Counted from the first letter of the stretch, positions 1 through 6,908 are shown. The stretch: DNA of 7,616 nucleotides from an uncultured Clostridia bacterium (GCA_947177115.1 CAMWTG010000131.1:1-7616), one strand, 5' to 3'. Notes: generated from the letters alone by a model not told the origin. Numbers and translations: made by a program.

Positions 1-506
1 AGCGGGAGTGGGGCCTGCTGTGCGAGGGGCGTAACAGGCTGGGCAAGACGGCTGCGGACCGGGGCTTCAAGCTGTGCTTCCACCACCACATGGGAACCGT
101 GGTCCAGACGGCGGAGGAGACGGACCGGATGATGGCGAACACCGATCCCCGGTACGTGTTCCTGTGTTACGACACCGGCCATTTTATCTTCGCCGGGGAG
201 GACCCGCTGGCCATGCTGAAAAAGTATGTGGACCGGGTGGGGCATGTGCATCTGAAGGATATGCGGCTCCCTGTGGTAGAGGAGGCCCGGCAGAATAACT
301 GGAGCTTCCTACAGGCGGTAAGGAACGGGGCTTTTACCGTTCCCGGGGATGGGGACGTTGATTTTGATCCCGTGTTTAAGGTGCTTTCCGATGCCGGGTA
401 TCAGGGGTGGCTCCTGGTGGAGGCCGAGCAGGATCCGGCGAAGGCTGACCCTCTGCTCTACGCGCAGAAGGCCAGGGCGTATATTCGGGAGCATACGGGG
501 CTGTAA
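1..506 (+). CDS. iolE: Inosose dehydratase IolE, 3' part only
   Basis: The reading frame is open from the left edge (first full codon at base 3) to a TAA at 504-506. That gives the last 167 or so residues of a family usually near 290-300 residues; the start lies outside the window. IolE is a cytoplasmic, metal-dependent TIM-barrel enzyme that dehydrates 2-keto-myo-inositol to 3D-(3,5/4)-trihydroxycyclohexane-1,2-dione. Visible support: the HHHMGT stretch (bases 81-98) typical of IolE, the metal-site motif DTGH (171-182), HVHLKD (243-260) with two more histidines, and the glutamate in LLVEAEQDP (420-422), all in the order expected for AP-endonuclease-2-like barrels. Downstream iolB, iolD and iolG catalyse adjoining steps, which supports the name over a generic sugar isomerase/epimerase. 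No frameshift is seen. A 322-base gap separates it from iolB, so the two may not be tightly cotranscribed. Confidence 0.93.
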   Translation, partial: REWGLLCEGRNRLGKTAADRGFKLCFHHHMGTVVQTAEETDRMMANTDPRYVFLCYDTGHFIFAGEDPLAMLKKYVDRVGHVHLKDMRLPVVEEARQNNWSFLQAVRNGAFTVPGDGDVDFDPVFKVLSDAGYQGWLLVEAEQDPAKADPLLYAQKARAYIREHTGL

Positions 507-509
507 GCT

Positions 510-528
510 GCCGCCGCTGCGCGGCGGC
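510..528 (+). terminator. GC-rich hairpin just after iolE, possible weak terminator or attenuator
   Basis: Three bases after the iolE stop, GCCGCCGC (510-517) and GCGGCGGC (521-528) form a perfect 8-bp stem with a TGC loop. The following bases are a run of G and then CTTGTTTC, so there is only a poor T tract. It could slow or partly stop transcription out of iolE, or be an RNA-stabilising 3' end. Efficient intrinsic termination is not supported by the tail. Confidence 0.35.
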
Positions 529-575
529 GGGGGGCTTGTTTCGAGATGAAATCTTTGCCGCTGCCGCGGCGGAGC

Positions 576-601
576 CTTCTTTTCGCTTGCGCGAAAAGAA
601 G
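576..601. repeat. Perfect 11-bp inverted repeat
   Basis: CTTCTTTTCGC (576-586) and GCGAAAAGAAG (591-601) are exact reverse complements around a TTGC loop. It is the longest perfect stem in the gap. The arm is TTTT-rich on one side and AAAA-rich on the other, so it would fold from either strand. A following AAAA at 603-606 gives a short T run for minus-strand RNA only on the far side of the stem, so a terminator role is not clear. Confidence 0.75.
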
Positions 602-611
602 CAAAAGCGCC

Positions 612-634
612 CTCAAGGAACTACGTTCCTTGAG
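612..634. repeat. Perfect 10-bp inverted repeat
   Basis: CTCAAGGAAC (612-621) and GTTCCTTGAG (625-634) are exact reverse complements with a TAC loop. It lies 10 bases after the previous stem. Two strong adjacent stem-loops without a T tract suggest a repeat or RNA-structure element rather than a terminator. Confidence 0.75.
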
Positions 635-828
635 AATCCTCCTTTATTACGGGAGAATTGTTTACGCTACGACCTGGGAGACTGTTTGACCTGCGGAGTT
701 CTCCGGGCCGTCAGGACGCGAAGCGCTGGCGGATGCGCACTGTCGGAGGACTTCTGCTGCTGCGCCGTGGTGCGGCGCGGGTGATTTTAGATACTGCGTG
801 CTACTATTTAAATTAGGAGCTGATTTGG

Positions 829-1629
829 ATGACCTACTTTAATAAAAACGCGGAACTGAAGCAGGGATATAATGCCTATATCGATACCGCCGTGGACGGC
901 ATGGGGACCCAGATGGATGTGGGCCTGCTGGTGATGGAGGACGGAGATACCTTCATCTTTGAGGAGGCGCAGAAGGAGATCGCCGTGCTGCTCTTTGCCG
1001 GGAAGGTGACTTACCGGTGGAACGGGGAGACGGTGGAGGCCGAACGGCCCGACTGTTTCCGGCATGAGGCGTACTGTCTGCTGGCCTGCAAAGGGACGAA
1101 GATCGAGCTGGCCGCCCATGGACACAGTGAGCTGTACATTCAGAAAACCATCAACGAGCGGGACTACACGCCGGTGATGTATACTCCTGAGACCATCCAG
1201 ACCCAGCACGCCGGGTCCAACGGCGAGCTGATGGGCTGTATGCAGCGGGAGATCAAGACGTTTTTTGACTACGACAACGCCCCCTTCTCCAACATGGTGC
1301 TGGGCGAGGTGCTGAACTATCCGGGGAAGTGGTCCTCCTATCCGCCTCACCATCACCCTCAGCCGGAGGTGTACTTCTACCGCTTCGACTACCCCGACGG
1401 CTTCGGCGCAGGCTTCGCCAACGGGGAAATTTACAAAACCGGCCACAACGGGTTGGCGGTCATCAACCACGGCTTCCACTCCCAGACCGCCGCGCCGGGG
1501 TACGCTATGTGCTACGCCTGGGGCATCCGGCACCTGGAGGGCGACCCTTGGAAGAAGACCCGCATTGACGACCCCGAACACGCCTGGCTGTGGAAGCCGG
1601 ACGCCAACGACCATATCTACCAAGGCTAA
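829..1629 (+). CDS. iolB: 5-deoxy-glucuronate isomerase IolB
   Basis: This 266-residue protein is near the usual length (about 270) of IolB, a cytoplasmic bicupin that converts 5-deoxy-glucuronate to 2-deoxy-5-keto-gluconate in inositol breakdown. The C-terminal cupin shows GKWSSYPPHHHPQPEVYFYRF-like sequence from residue 166: the histidine cluster 174-176 and Glu180 are the expected metal ligands, with His214/His217 in INHGFHS completing the site. The C-terminal block (GIRHLEGDPW, residues 232-241) is also family-typical. The start ATG is set by AGGAG at 815-819, 9 bases upstream. The stretch just before it (781-814) is AT-rich and could hold a promoter, for example TACTAT at 802-807, but no good -35 is seen. 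The next gene begins 9 bases after the stop. A long frame on the opposite strand (808-1746) is a coding shadow. Confidence 0.93.
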   Translation: MTYFNKNAELKQGYNAYIDTAVDGMGTQMDVGLLVMEDGDTFIFEEAQKEIAVLLFAGKVTYRWNGETVEAERPDCFRHEAYCLLACKGTKIELAAHGHSELYIQKTINERDYTPVMYTPETIQTQHAGSNGELMGCMQREIKTFFDYDNAPFSNMVLGEVLNYPGKWSSYPPHHHPQPEVYFYRFDYPDGFGAGFANGEIYKTGHNGLAVINHGFHSQTAAPGYAMCYAWGIRHLEGDPWKKTRIDDPEHAWLWKPDANDHIYQG

Positions 1630-1638
1630 GATTTCCCT

Positions 1639-2160
1639 ATGTACGGATTCTTGCTGCTGATACCATTTCTGCTCATAAGATTCGTGCTGCTGTCCCTGCT
1701 GAACCGGGAAGCGGTGCCCCGCGCGGCTTATTTTGCGCCGGTTCAAGGCGGTGAGCGTGCCGCCTACTGGATCTATCAGACCAGCACTATGGGGATATTT
1801 CTAACGCTGTTCTTTTTGAAGATTTCAGTTGATTTCTCGCGGCAGACAGTTCTTGGACTGGTCTGCTATATCCTGGGGCTCTGTCTGTGCGCGGGCTCCA
1901 TAGCGGGATTTGCCGCTCCCGACGAAACCGGTTTGAACAAGCGTGGGATTTATGGAATTTCCCGCAATCCCATGTATGTCTCCTATTTCATCTGTTTTCT
2001 GGGGATGGCCCTGCTTACCCGCTCCTGGCTCCTGTTTGGATTCGTAGCAGTTTTCCAGGTTGCCTCGCATTGGATTATTCTTTCGGAGGAAAGATGGTGC
2101 CTCGAAAAATTTGGGACAGCGTATGAGCAGTATATGAAATCGGTCCGGCGTTACATTTAA
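1639..2160 (+). CDS. Integral-membrane methyltransferase-like protein (ICMT/PEMT-type)
   Basis: This 173-residue, very hydrophobic protein has likely membrane segments at about 2-21, 49-64, 70-92, 112-127 and 130-147. The C-terminal half carries the signature of the isoprenylcysteine carboxyl methyltransferase / phospholipid methyltransferase superfamily: GIYGISRNPMY (103-113), then Glu150-Glu151 followed by FGTAYEQY (158-165) and VRRY. In family members these elements form the S-adenosylmethionine pocket at the membrane face. The acceptor (lipid, prenyl-type group or other) cannot be told. It starts 9 bases after iolB and 31 bases before iolD, so it is in the iol operon, but no inositol step is known to need it. 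There is no good ribosome binding site (only AAGG at 1622-1625), so translation may be coupled to iolB. Codon use looks more AT-rich than iolB, iolD and iolG, consistent with separate acquisition. The fold call is sound; the substrate is unknown. Confidence 0.8.
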   Translation: MYGFLLLIPFLLIRFVLLSLLNREAVPRAAYFAPVQGGERAAYWIYQTSTMGIFLTLFFLKISVDFSRQTVLGLVCYILGLCLCAGSIAGFAAPDETGLNKRGIYGISRNPMYVSYFICFLGMALLTRSWLLFGFVAVFQVASHWIILSEERWCLEKFGTAYEQYMKSVRRYI

Positions 2161-2172
2161 CAAATTATCGGT

Positions 2173-2180
2173 AAGGAGGA
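2173..2180 (+). promoter_or_regulatory. Ribosome binding site for iolD (GTG start)
   Basis: AAGGAGGA lies 11 bases before the GTG at 2192. The spacing is a little long, but the protein that follows begins MKTIRLTMAQAL, matching known IolD N termini, so the GTG is preferred to the in-frame ATG at 2213. Confidence 0.7.
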
Positions 2181-2191
2181 CTTGAGGAAAC

Positions 2192-4114
2192 GTGAAAACC
2201 ATTCGACTGACCATGGCGCAGGCCCTGGTCCGATTCCTGGAGAACCAGTACATCGCCTATGACGGCATCGAGCACCCCTTCGTGGAGGGCGTCATCATGC
2301 TCCCCGGCCACGGCAATGTGGTGGGCCTGGGCCAGGCGCTGGCTCAGGAGGCCCATCGGATGCAGGTGTGGCAGGGCAAGAACGAGCAGGGCATGGCCCA
2401 CACCGCCGTGGCCTTCGCCAAACAGTGCAAGCGGAAGAAGATCATTGCCGTTACCTCCTCGGTGGGACCCGGCGCGGCCAACATGGTCACCGCCGCCGCC
2501 ACCGCCACCGCCAACAACATCCCCGTGCTGATTCTGCCCGGCGACGTGTACGCCTGCCGCCAGCCGGACCCGGTGCTCCAGCAGGTGGAGCAGACCCACG
2601 ATCTTAGCCTGTCCACCAACGACGCCTTCCGGCCCGTGTGCCGGTACTGGGACCGGGTGGTGCGGCCCGAGCAGCTTATGAGCGCCATGCTCAGCGCCAT
2701 GCGGGTGCTGACCGACCCGGCCAACACCGGCGCGGTGTGCGTGGCCATGCCCCAGGACGTGGAGGGCGAGGCCTACGACTATCCGGAGAGCTTCTTCGCC
2801 AAACGGGTCCACCGTTTGGCACGGCGGGAGCCGGAGGCGGAGGTGATCGCCGGGGCGGCGGAGATTATCAAAAACGCCAAAAAGCCCATGCTTATCTGCG
2901 GCGGCGGCGTGCGGTACAGCGAGGCCCATGAGGAGTTCAAACGCTTTGCCGAGACCACCGGCATCCCCTTCGCGGAGACCCAGGCGGGCAAGAGCGCCAT
3001 CGTCTGGGACCACCCCCTGAACCTGGGCGGCGTGGGCGTGACGGGCTGTTCCGCAGCCAACGAGATTGCCAGGGAGGCGGACGTGGTTATCGGCGTGGGC
3101 ACCCGGTACACCGATTTCACCACGGCGTCCAAGTGGCTGTTCCGGGAGGACGCTAAATTTATCAACATCAACGTCTCTGAGTTCCAGGCCATGAAGCTGG
3201 ACGCGCTGGCGGTGGTGGCCGACGCCAAGCGGGCCCTGCCCGCCCTGCTGAAGGCCATTGAGGGCTACAAGGCCCCTTACGCCGCCGAGGTGGCCGACGC
3301 CCGCGCCCGCTGGCAGAAGGAGCTGGACCGGCTGGACGGTATTGCTTTCGGCGAGGGCTACGTGCCGGAGATCAACGACGCCAACGCCGAGTCCGCCTAC
3401 CGCTTCGCCCGGGATCTGAACGCCCGGCTGACCCAGACGGCGGTGCTGGGGTGCATCAACCACTGCATCGATCCGGAGGACGTGGTCATCGGCGCGGCGG
3501 GGTCTCTGCCCGGCGACATGCAGCGGATGTGGCGGCCCCGGGGGGTGGACACCTACAATATGGAATATGGCTACTCCTGCATGGGTTACGAGATCTCCGG
3601 CGCGCTGGGCGTGAAATACGCCATCGGAGACCGGGACGTATACGCCATGTGCGGCGATGGCAGCTTCATCATGCTCCACGCCGAGCTGCTGACGGCGGTG
3701 CAGGAGCACAAGAAGATCAACATCTGCCTTTTCAACAACGCCAGCTATGGCTGCATCAACAACCTTCAGGTGGGCCACGGCAACGACACCCTCTGTACCG
3801 AGCTGCGCTGGCGGGGCGAGGACGGGAAGTTCTCCGGCGCGTTCATGCCGGTGGACTTCGCCAAGATCGCCGAGGGCTACGGCTGCAGGAGCTACACCAT
3901 CCACACTCTGGCGGAGCTGAAGGACGCCATTGCCGATGCCAAGAAGGTCGAGGGCGTGCCGGTGCTGTTCGACATCCGGGTGCTGCCCAAGTCCATGACT
4001 GACGGCTACGGTTCCTGGTGGAGAGTGGGCGACACGGAGGTATCCGGAAACCAGCGGAATCTGGACGCTTATCAGGACCATCTGGCCCATGTGAAGGACG
4101 CAAGAAAGTATTAA
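2192..4114 (+). CDS. iolD: 3D-(3,5/4)-trihydroxycyclohexane-1,2-dione hydrolase IolD
   Basis: This 640-residue protein is full length for IolD, a thiamine-diphosphate-dependent ring-opening hydrolase related to acetolactate synthase. It converts the IolE product to 5-deoxy-glucuronate, the IolB substrate. The N-terminal Pyr domain has MLPGHGNVVGLGQAL (36-50) and QGKNEQGMAH (61-70), with Glu65 the expected cofactor-activating glutamate. The central domain has VGTRYTDFTT. The C-terminal PP domain has the thiamine-diphosphate motif from Gly488-Asp489-Gly490-Ser491 to Asn515-Asn516. From memory, similarity to Bacillus subtilis IolD runs end to end, including SAGSLPGD-like (AAGSLPGD here) and KSMTDGYGSWW. 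The start is GTG. iolG follows 13 bases after the stop, and no terminator is seen between them, so they are cotranscribed. Strong GC preference at third positions makes long false frames on the other strand. Confidence 0.96.
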   Translation: MKTIRLTMAQALVRFLENQYIAYDGIEHPFVEGVIMLPGHGNVVGLGQALAQEAHRMQVWQGKNEQGMAHTAVAFAKQCKRKKIIAVTSSVGPGAANMVTAAATATANNIPVLILPGDVYACRQPDPVLQQVEQTHDLSLSTNDAFRPVCRYWDRVVRPEQLMSAMLSAMRVLTDPANTGAVCVAMPQDVEGEAYDYPESFFAKRVHRLARREPEAEVIAGAAEIIKNAKKPMLICGGGVRYSEAHEEFKRFAETTGIPFAETQAGKSAIVWDHPLNLGGVGVTGCSAANEIAREADVVIGVGTRYTDFTTASKWLFREDAKFININVSEFQAMKLDALAVVADAKRALPALLKAIEGYKAPYAAEVADARARWQKELDRLDGIAFGEGYVPEINDANAESAYRFARDLNARLTQTAVLGCINHCIDPEDVVIGAAGSLPGDMQRMWRPRGVDTYNMEYGYSCMGYEISGALGVKYAIGDRDVYAMCGDGSFIMLHAELLTAVQEHKKINICLFNNASYGCINNLQVGHGNDTLCTELRWRGEDGKFSGAFMPVDFAKIAEGYGCRSYTIHTLAELKDAIADAKKVEGVPVLFDIRVLPKSMTDGYGSWWRVGDTEVSGNQRNLDAYQDHLAHVKDARKY

Positions 4115-4117
4115 AAC

Positions 4118-4124
4118 AGGGAGG
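4118..4124 (+). promoter_or_regulatory. Ribosome binding site for iolG, ambiguous start
   Basis: AGGGAGG sits only 3 bases before the ATG at 4128 and 12 bases before the in-frame ATG at 4137. Neither spacing is ideal. Most IolG proteins begin a few residues before the first beta strand (KIGIIG), which slightly favours 4137; the difference is three residues. Confidence 0.6.
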
Positions 4125-4127
4125 CTT

Positions 4128-5165
4128 ATGGAAACCATGCTCAAAATCGGCATTATCGGCTGCGGGGCCATCGGGAAGGACCACTGCCGCCGGATCATTG
4201 AAACTGTTCCCGGCGCGACCGTAGTCGCCGTCAGCGACTACGTGGCGGCAGCCGCCGATGAGACGGCGGCCAGGTACGGCATCCGCTCCTTCGGGAATGA
4301 CTGCGACGGCATGATCGCGGACCCCGAGGTGGAGGCGGTGGTCATCACCTCCATCGACCCCACCCATCACGACTATGTAATGAAGGTCCTCAAGGAGGAG
4401 AAATGGTGCTTCTGCGAGAAGCCCCTCAGCCAGAACGCCAAGGACTGCGAGGAGATCATCGCCCGGGAGCAGGAGATCGGCAGGCGGCTGGTCCAGGTGG
4501 GCTTTATGCGCCGGTATGACCGGGGCTATGCGGAGATGAAGCGGATCATCGACTCCGGCGAGCTGGGCGCGCCCCTGCTCATCAAGGCCTGCCACCGGAA
4601 CGTGTCCCAGGGCCCCGGGTTTAAGACGGAGAACGGCGTGACCAACGTGGCTATCCACGAGCTGGACATCTGCCGGTGGCTGCTGGGGGACGAGTACGAG
4701 GACGCCCAGTGCGTCCGGGTCCGCCAGTCCGCCAACTCCGACAAGGGCTATGACAATCCTCAGGTGATGCTCATGCGGACCAAGAAGGGCTGCTTCATCG
4801 ATGTGGAGGTCCAGGTGGCCGATGGCTACGGTTACGACATCCAGTGCGAGGTGGTGTGCGAGAACGGCACCGTGAAGCTCCCCGACCCCTACGCCGTGGT
4901 CCGCCGCTCCCGCCCCGCCGGTTGGGACAGCGTGAACCCCGCCGAGTCCATGCCTATTATGACGGACTGGAAGGAGCGCTTTATCGAGGCCTACGACATT
5001 GAGTTCTGCCGCTGGGTCCAGTCCATCGAGGAGGGCAAGCTCACCGGCCCCTCCGCCTGGGACGGCTACGTGGCCTGCGTGGCCGGGGACGCGCTGAACG
5101 CCTCCCGGGGCACCAGCCAGTTTCTGAAGGTGGAGACCATCGAGAAGCCGGAGATGTACTGCTGA
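4128..5165 (+). CDS. iolG: myo-Inositol 2-dehydrogenase IolG
   Basis: This 345-residue protein is of normal length for IolG, the NAD-dependent Gfo/Idh/MocA-family enzyme that starts the pathway by oxidising myo-inositol to scyllo-inosose. The Rossmann fingerprint GCGAIG is at residues 11-16. The EKP motif (97-99) supplies the catalytic lysine, Lys98. IHELDICRWLL (176-186) supplies the catalytic His177. The tail, with YDIQCEV (236-242), SAWDGY (309-314) and KPEMY (340-344), closely follows B. subtilis IolG as I recall it, which argues for IolG over a generic oxidoreductase. One oddity: the position four residues before the histidine, an aspartate in the B. subtilis Lys-Asp-His triad, is Asn173 here. 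The start is uncertain by three residues (4128 or 4137). It is the last gene of the cluster, with a terminator 8 bases after the stop. Confidence 0.93.
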   Translation: METMLKIGIIGCGAIGKDHCRRIIETVPGATVVAVSDYVAAAADETAARYGIRSFGNDCDGMIADPEVEAVVITSIDPTHHDYVMKVLKEEKWCFCEKPLSQNAKDCEEIIAREQEIGRRLVQVGFMRRYDRGYAEMKRIIDSGELGAPLLIKACHRNVSQGPGFKTENGVTNVAIHELDICRWLLGDEYEDAQCVRVRQSANSDKGYDNPQVMLMRTKKGCFIDVEVQVADGYGYDIQCEVVCENGTVKLPDPYAVVRRSRPAGWDSVNPAESMPIMTDWKERFIEAYDIEFCRWVQSIEEGKLTGPSAWDGYVACVAGDALNASRGTSQFLKVETIEKPEMYC

Positions 5166-5172
5166 AGATAAC

Positions 5173-5220
5173 GGGGACCGCACGATGCCGAAAGCATCGC
5201 GCGGTCCCCTATTCTGATTT
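5173..5220 (+). terminator. Intrinsic terminator of the iol operon
   Basis: GGGGACCGC (5173-5181) pairs with GCGGTCCCC (5201-5209). After one A/C mismatch, CGATGC (5183-5188) pairs with GCATCG (5194-5199), leaving a CGAAA loop. The tail TATTCTGATTT is T-rich but interrupted. The position right after iolG and between convergent genes fits termination. Read from the other strand the tail is GTTATCTT, so it may also catch leftward transcripts from the sigma operon. Confidence 0.85.
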
Positions 5221-5228
5221 GGCGGCTT

Positions 5229-5268
5229 ATGTGCTTACGCGGGGCGCCCTCAGCGCTCCGTTGCACAT
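5229..5268. other. Weak dyad in the convergent gap
   Basis: ATGTGC (5229-5234) and GCACAT (5263-5268) are exact inverted repeats, with ACG/CGT (5237-5239/5259-5261) and GCGC/GCGC (5244-5247/5253-5256) inside, broken by mismatches. No T tract follows on either strand. It may be a poor 3' end structure for the leftward operon or chance. Nothing else is seen between the terminator and the end of the anti-sigma gene. Confidence 0.25.
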
Positions 5269-5302
5269 CAGCAAACAGACGGTGCTTTCTTTAATGCGCC
5301 TG

Positions 5303-6424
5303 CTATGCAGAGGCAAGTGGAATGCTCTGCCCGAACAACTCCACCGCCGCAATATCCGCAGGATCTATGATCCGTTCCGGCTGGCAGCTGAATCTGCCGG
5401 ATTCATTCACCGCACATAGATCGGGGCCTGTACTTCCCAGATTTTTCTGCATGCCGATCCGCTCTCCGTCTTCTGTGATGAGGAAAATGTGCTCCCGCCA
5501 ATCTGTGCTGGCGGCGCGATAGTCTGTTTTGCGCAGTTCCAGCGCTCCCTCTCCCAATTCAAGGGCAACTGTGACCGGGGAAATGTATAGTGTTTCCAGT
5601 CGTACATTCTTTCCATCCAGCGCAATGGTCTGATCCACGAGGAAGTTCTCCCCAATATCCGCCTCCGGCAGAGAGAAGGTCCCGGACCACTCGCCGCTCA
5701 CAACTGTTTCCGACCCGGGGAACAGCTCTTGGTTCAGTTCCCTGAACTGGAAACAATATTCGCCGCCAATAAATATGGGGCTGTCCCCTTTCACGCAAAG
5801 CATCTGAAGTACAGCGAGGTGATTATCCTCCGGATCTTCATCATCCAGTTTGATCCAGAAATCCGCCCAGCAACTGCCGCTGCCGTGGTTTGCCTGACCA
5901 TCCGAATTACCGATGCGCCAGCCGGCAGAAAGTCCGCCTGTAAGCGTCCGGCCCTGGAACCGATAGTTGTCCCCGCGCAGCACAGTCCCCTCCGGGGCGG
6001 TGAAGTCCCATAAAATGGCAAGACGATACCGGTCGGTCCATGCCTGCCGGACCGTTAAGCTGCCCTTTTCACTGGATATATGGATATCCGGTGTGAATAC
6101 ACCGCCCCGCAGTAAATGCTCGTCCTCCGGGCCGGCGCCAAAAGCACGCAGCAGCGCCGGGTCCACCGTCAACTCCGTCTGAGGCAGCTCGTTCTCCTGC
6201 CTGGCAGCAGTCAGGCTGCCCCGCCAGGTGGGTTCCGACACCGCCAGAGCGCACACGGTCAGCAGCATGGCCGCTGCTGCGGCAAAAATGACGGTCAGTT
6301 TCCTTTTGTTTCTCATAGGTCTGCTCTCCTCTTGTTCCCACAGGAGGTCCGCCAGCATGGCCTCCTCCCGTTCCCGGGAGAGCTTCACCTGGTCAAACAT
6401 CCGGATCAGCTTTTCATTTTCCAT
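5303..6424 (-). CDS. Probable membrane-bound anti-sigma factor (DUF4179-like architecture)
   Basis: This 373-residue single-pass membrane protein has a short charged cytoplasmic N terminus (1-42, with FDQVKLSREREEAMLADLL), one membrane helix at about 43-62, and a beta-rich outside part of roughly 310 residues. The C-terminal end (IDPADIAAVELFGQSIPL, 353-370) resembles the closing strand of DUF4179/DUF5643-type ectodomains found beside ECF sigma genes in Clostridia. The cytoplasmic part has no HxxxCxxC zinc motif, so it is not a ZAS-type anti-sigma factor. The ectodomain has five cysteines (185, 210, 224, 337, 347), of which 337/347 could pair. Its start overlaps the sigma gene by 11 bases with its own strong ribosome binding site, indicating coupled, matched expression. 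It probably holds the sigma factor at the membrane and releases it on an envelope signal; the signal is unknown. The role is inferred from context and topology. Confidence 0.72.
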   Translation of the reverse strand: MENEKLIRMFDQVKLSREREEAMLADLLWEQEESRPMRNKRKLTVIFAAAAAMLLTVCALAVSEPTWRGSLTAARQENELPQTELTVDPALLRAFGAGPEDEHLLRGGVFTPDIHISSEKGSLTVRQAWTDRYRLAILWDFTAPEGTVLRGDNYRFQGRTLTGGLSAGWRIGNSDGQANHGSGSCWADFWIKLDDEDPEDNHLAVLQMLCVKGDSPIFIGGEYCFQFRELNQELFPGSETVVSGEWSGTFSLPEADIGENFLVDQTIALDGKNVRLETLYISPVTVALELGEGALELRKTDYRAASTDWREHIFLITEDGERIGMQKNLGSTGPDLCAVNESGRFSCQPERIIDPADIAAVELFGQSIPLASA

Positions 6425-6902
6425 ACTCGCCCTCCTCCAACATGTTTTTTAATTTGCGGCGGGCCCTGCACAGCCAGGACCGGACGGTGGAAGGGTTTCG
6501 CCCCATCAGTTCCGCCGTTTCTCCGGTGCTGTACCCCTGGTAATAATGGAGGTACAGCGCCATCTTTTCATGCTCCGGCAATTGGAGGATCATATCCCAC
6601 AGTTCGCCGTCCTCCGGCTGCTCCCAGGTCAGGGTATCCACTTCCGTCCCCTCCGCCCGCTTGGTACGCCACCAGTGCCGCAGCTGGTTTTTGCACTCGT
6701 TCCGGGCGGTGACAATGAGCCAAGCCTTCTCGTGGTCCGGACCCGCGAAGGCCTCGTCCCGCTCCATTGCCCTGCGGAATACGGTCTGAACGGCGTCCTC
6801 CGCATCGGACGCGTTTTTCAGCAGCATCAGACTGATCTGATAAACCATGCCCGCCTGCCGCCGGTAGAGGCTGGCCACCTCCTCTTTTGTCAGCGCACCC
6901 AT
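6414..6902 (-). CDS. ECF-type RNA polymerase sigma factor
   Basis: From the preferred ATG (complement of 6900-6902) this is a 162-residue sigma-70-family protein with only regions 2 and 4, as in ECF sigma factors. Region 2 covers about 11-80, with DAEDAVQTVF (33-42) in region 2.2, the core-binding part, and WLIVTARNECKNQLR (61-75), the promoter -10-melting part. Region 4 covers about 105-153: LPEHEKMALYLHYYQGYST, then the helix-turn-helix ETAELMGRNPSTVRSWLCRARRKLKN that reads the -35 element. A GTG at 6929 would add nine residues, but an anti-SD-perfect AGGAGGTGAT sits between it and the ATG, so the ATG is chosen. The gene overlaps the anti-sigma gene by 11 bases. Its regulon is unknown; many such factors also drive their own operon. 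Confidence 0.9.
   Translation of the reverse strand: MGALTKEEVASLYRRQAGMVYQISLMLLKNASDAEDAVQTVFRRAMERDEAFAGPDHEKAWLIVTARNECKNQLRHWWRTKRAEGTEVDTLTWEQPEDGELWDMILQLPEHEKMALYLHYYQGYSTGETAELMGRNPSTVRSWLCRARRKLKNMLEEGEYGK
6431..6438 (-). promoter_or_regulatory. Ribosome binding site for the anti-sigma gene
   Basis: On the minus strand GGAGGAGG lies 6 bases before the ATG at 6424, inside the last codons of the sigma gene. It supports the chosen anti-sigma start and its translation alongside the sigma factor. Confidence 0.8.
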
Positions 6903-6908
6903 TGGGGG

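Larger units (their letters stand above)
541..780. repeat. Hairpin-dense intergenic element between iolE and iolB, probable dispersed repeat
   Basis: The 507-828 gap holds no credible gene but a series of inverted repeats. They are GCCGC/GCGGC (557-561/566-570), an 11-bp perfect stem (576-586/591-601), a 10-bp perfect stem (612-621/625-634), CGGAG/CTCCG (694-698/701-705) and GCGCCG/CGGCGC (762-767/773-778). GGGAGA also recurs at 651-656 and 676-681, each followed by a similar TTGTTT or CTGTTT stretch. The composition switches abruptly to AT-rich at about 781. This modular build resembles non-coding repeat elements scattered between genes in Clostridia; that identity is inference, because only one copy lies in this window. 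No transposase, target-site duplication or tRNA is visible. An 82-codon open frame across it (536-784) looks spurious. The effect may be on mRNA stability or on uncoupling iolE from iolB. Confidence 0.55.

Noticed and set aside
507..780. CRISPR array or riboswitch in the iolE-iolB gap
   Set aside because: There are no regularly spaced identical repeats, and I recognise no known riboswitch core; the hairpins differ from one another.
536..784. An 82-codon plus-strand frame in the iolE-iolB gap
   Set aside because: It is translated straight through several perfect hairpins, has no ribosome binding site and is Cys/Arg-rich in a patchy way; it is best explained as a frame through a non-coding repeat.
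808..1746. A 312-codon minus-strand frame opposite iolB
   Set aside because: It is a coding shadow of iolB that runs into the methyltransferase gene, with biased composition and no domain.
2165..4198. A 677-codon open frame on the minus strand opposite iolD
   Set aside because: It mirrors iolD, whose GC-rich third positions remove stops on the other strand. The translation is low-complexity (His/Gly/Val/Leu-rich) with no recognisable domain, and iolD is certain.
3843..5183. A 446-codon minus-strand frame opposite iolD and iolG
   Set aside because: It has the same cause: it lies over two well-supported genes, overlaps another antisense frame and shows no family motif.
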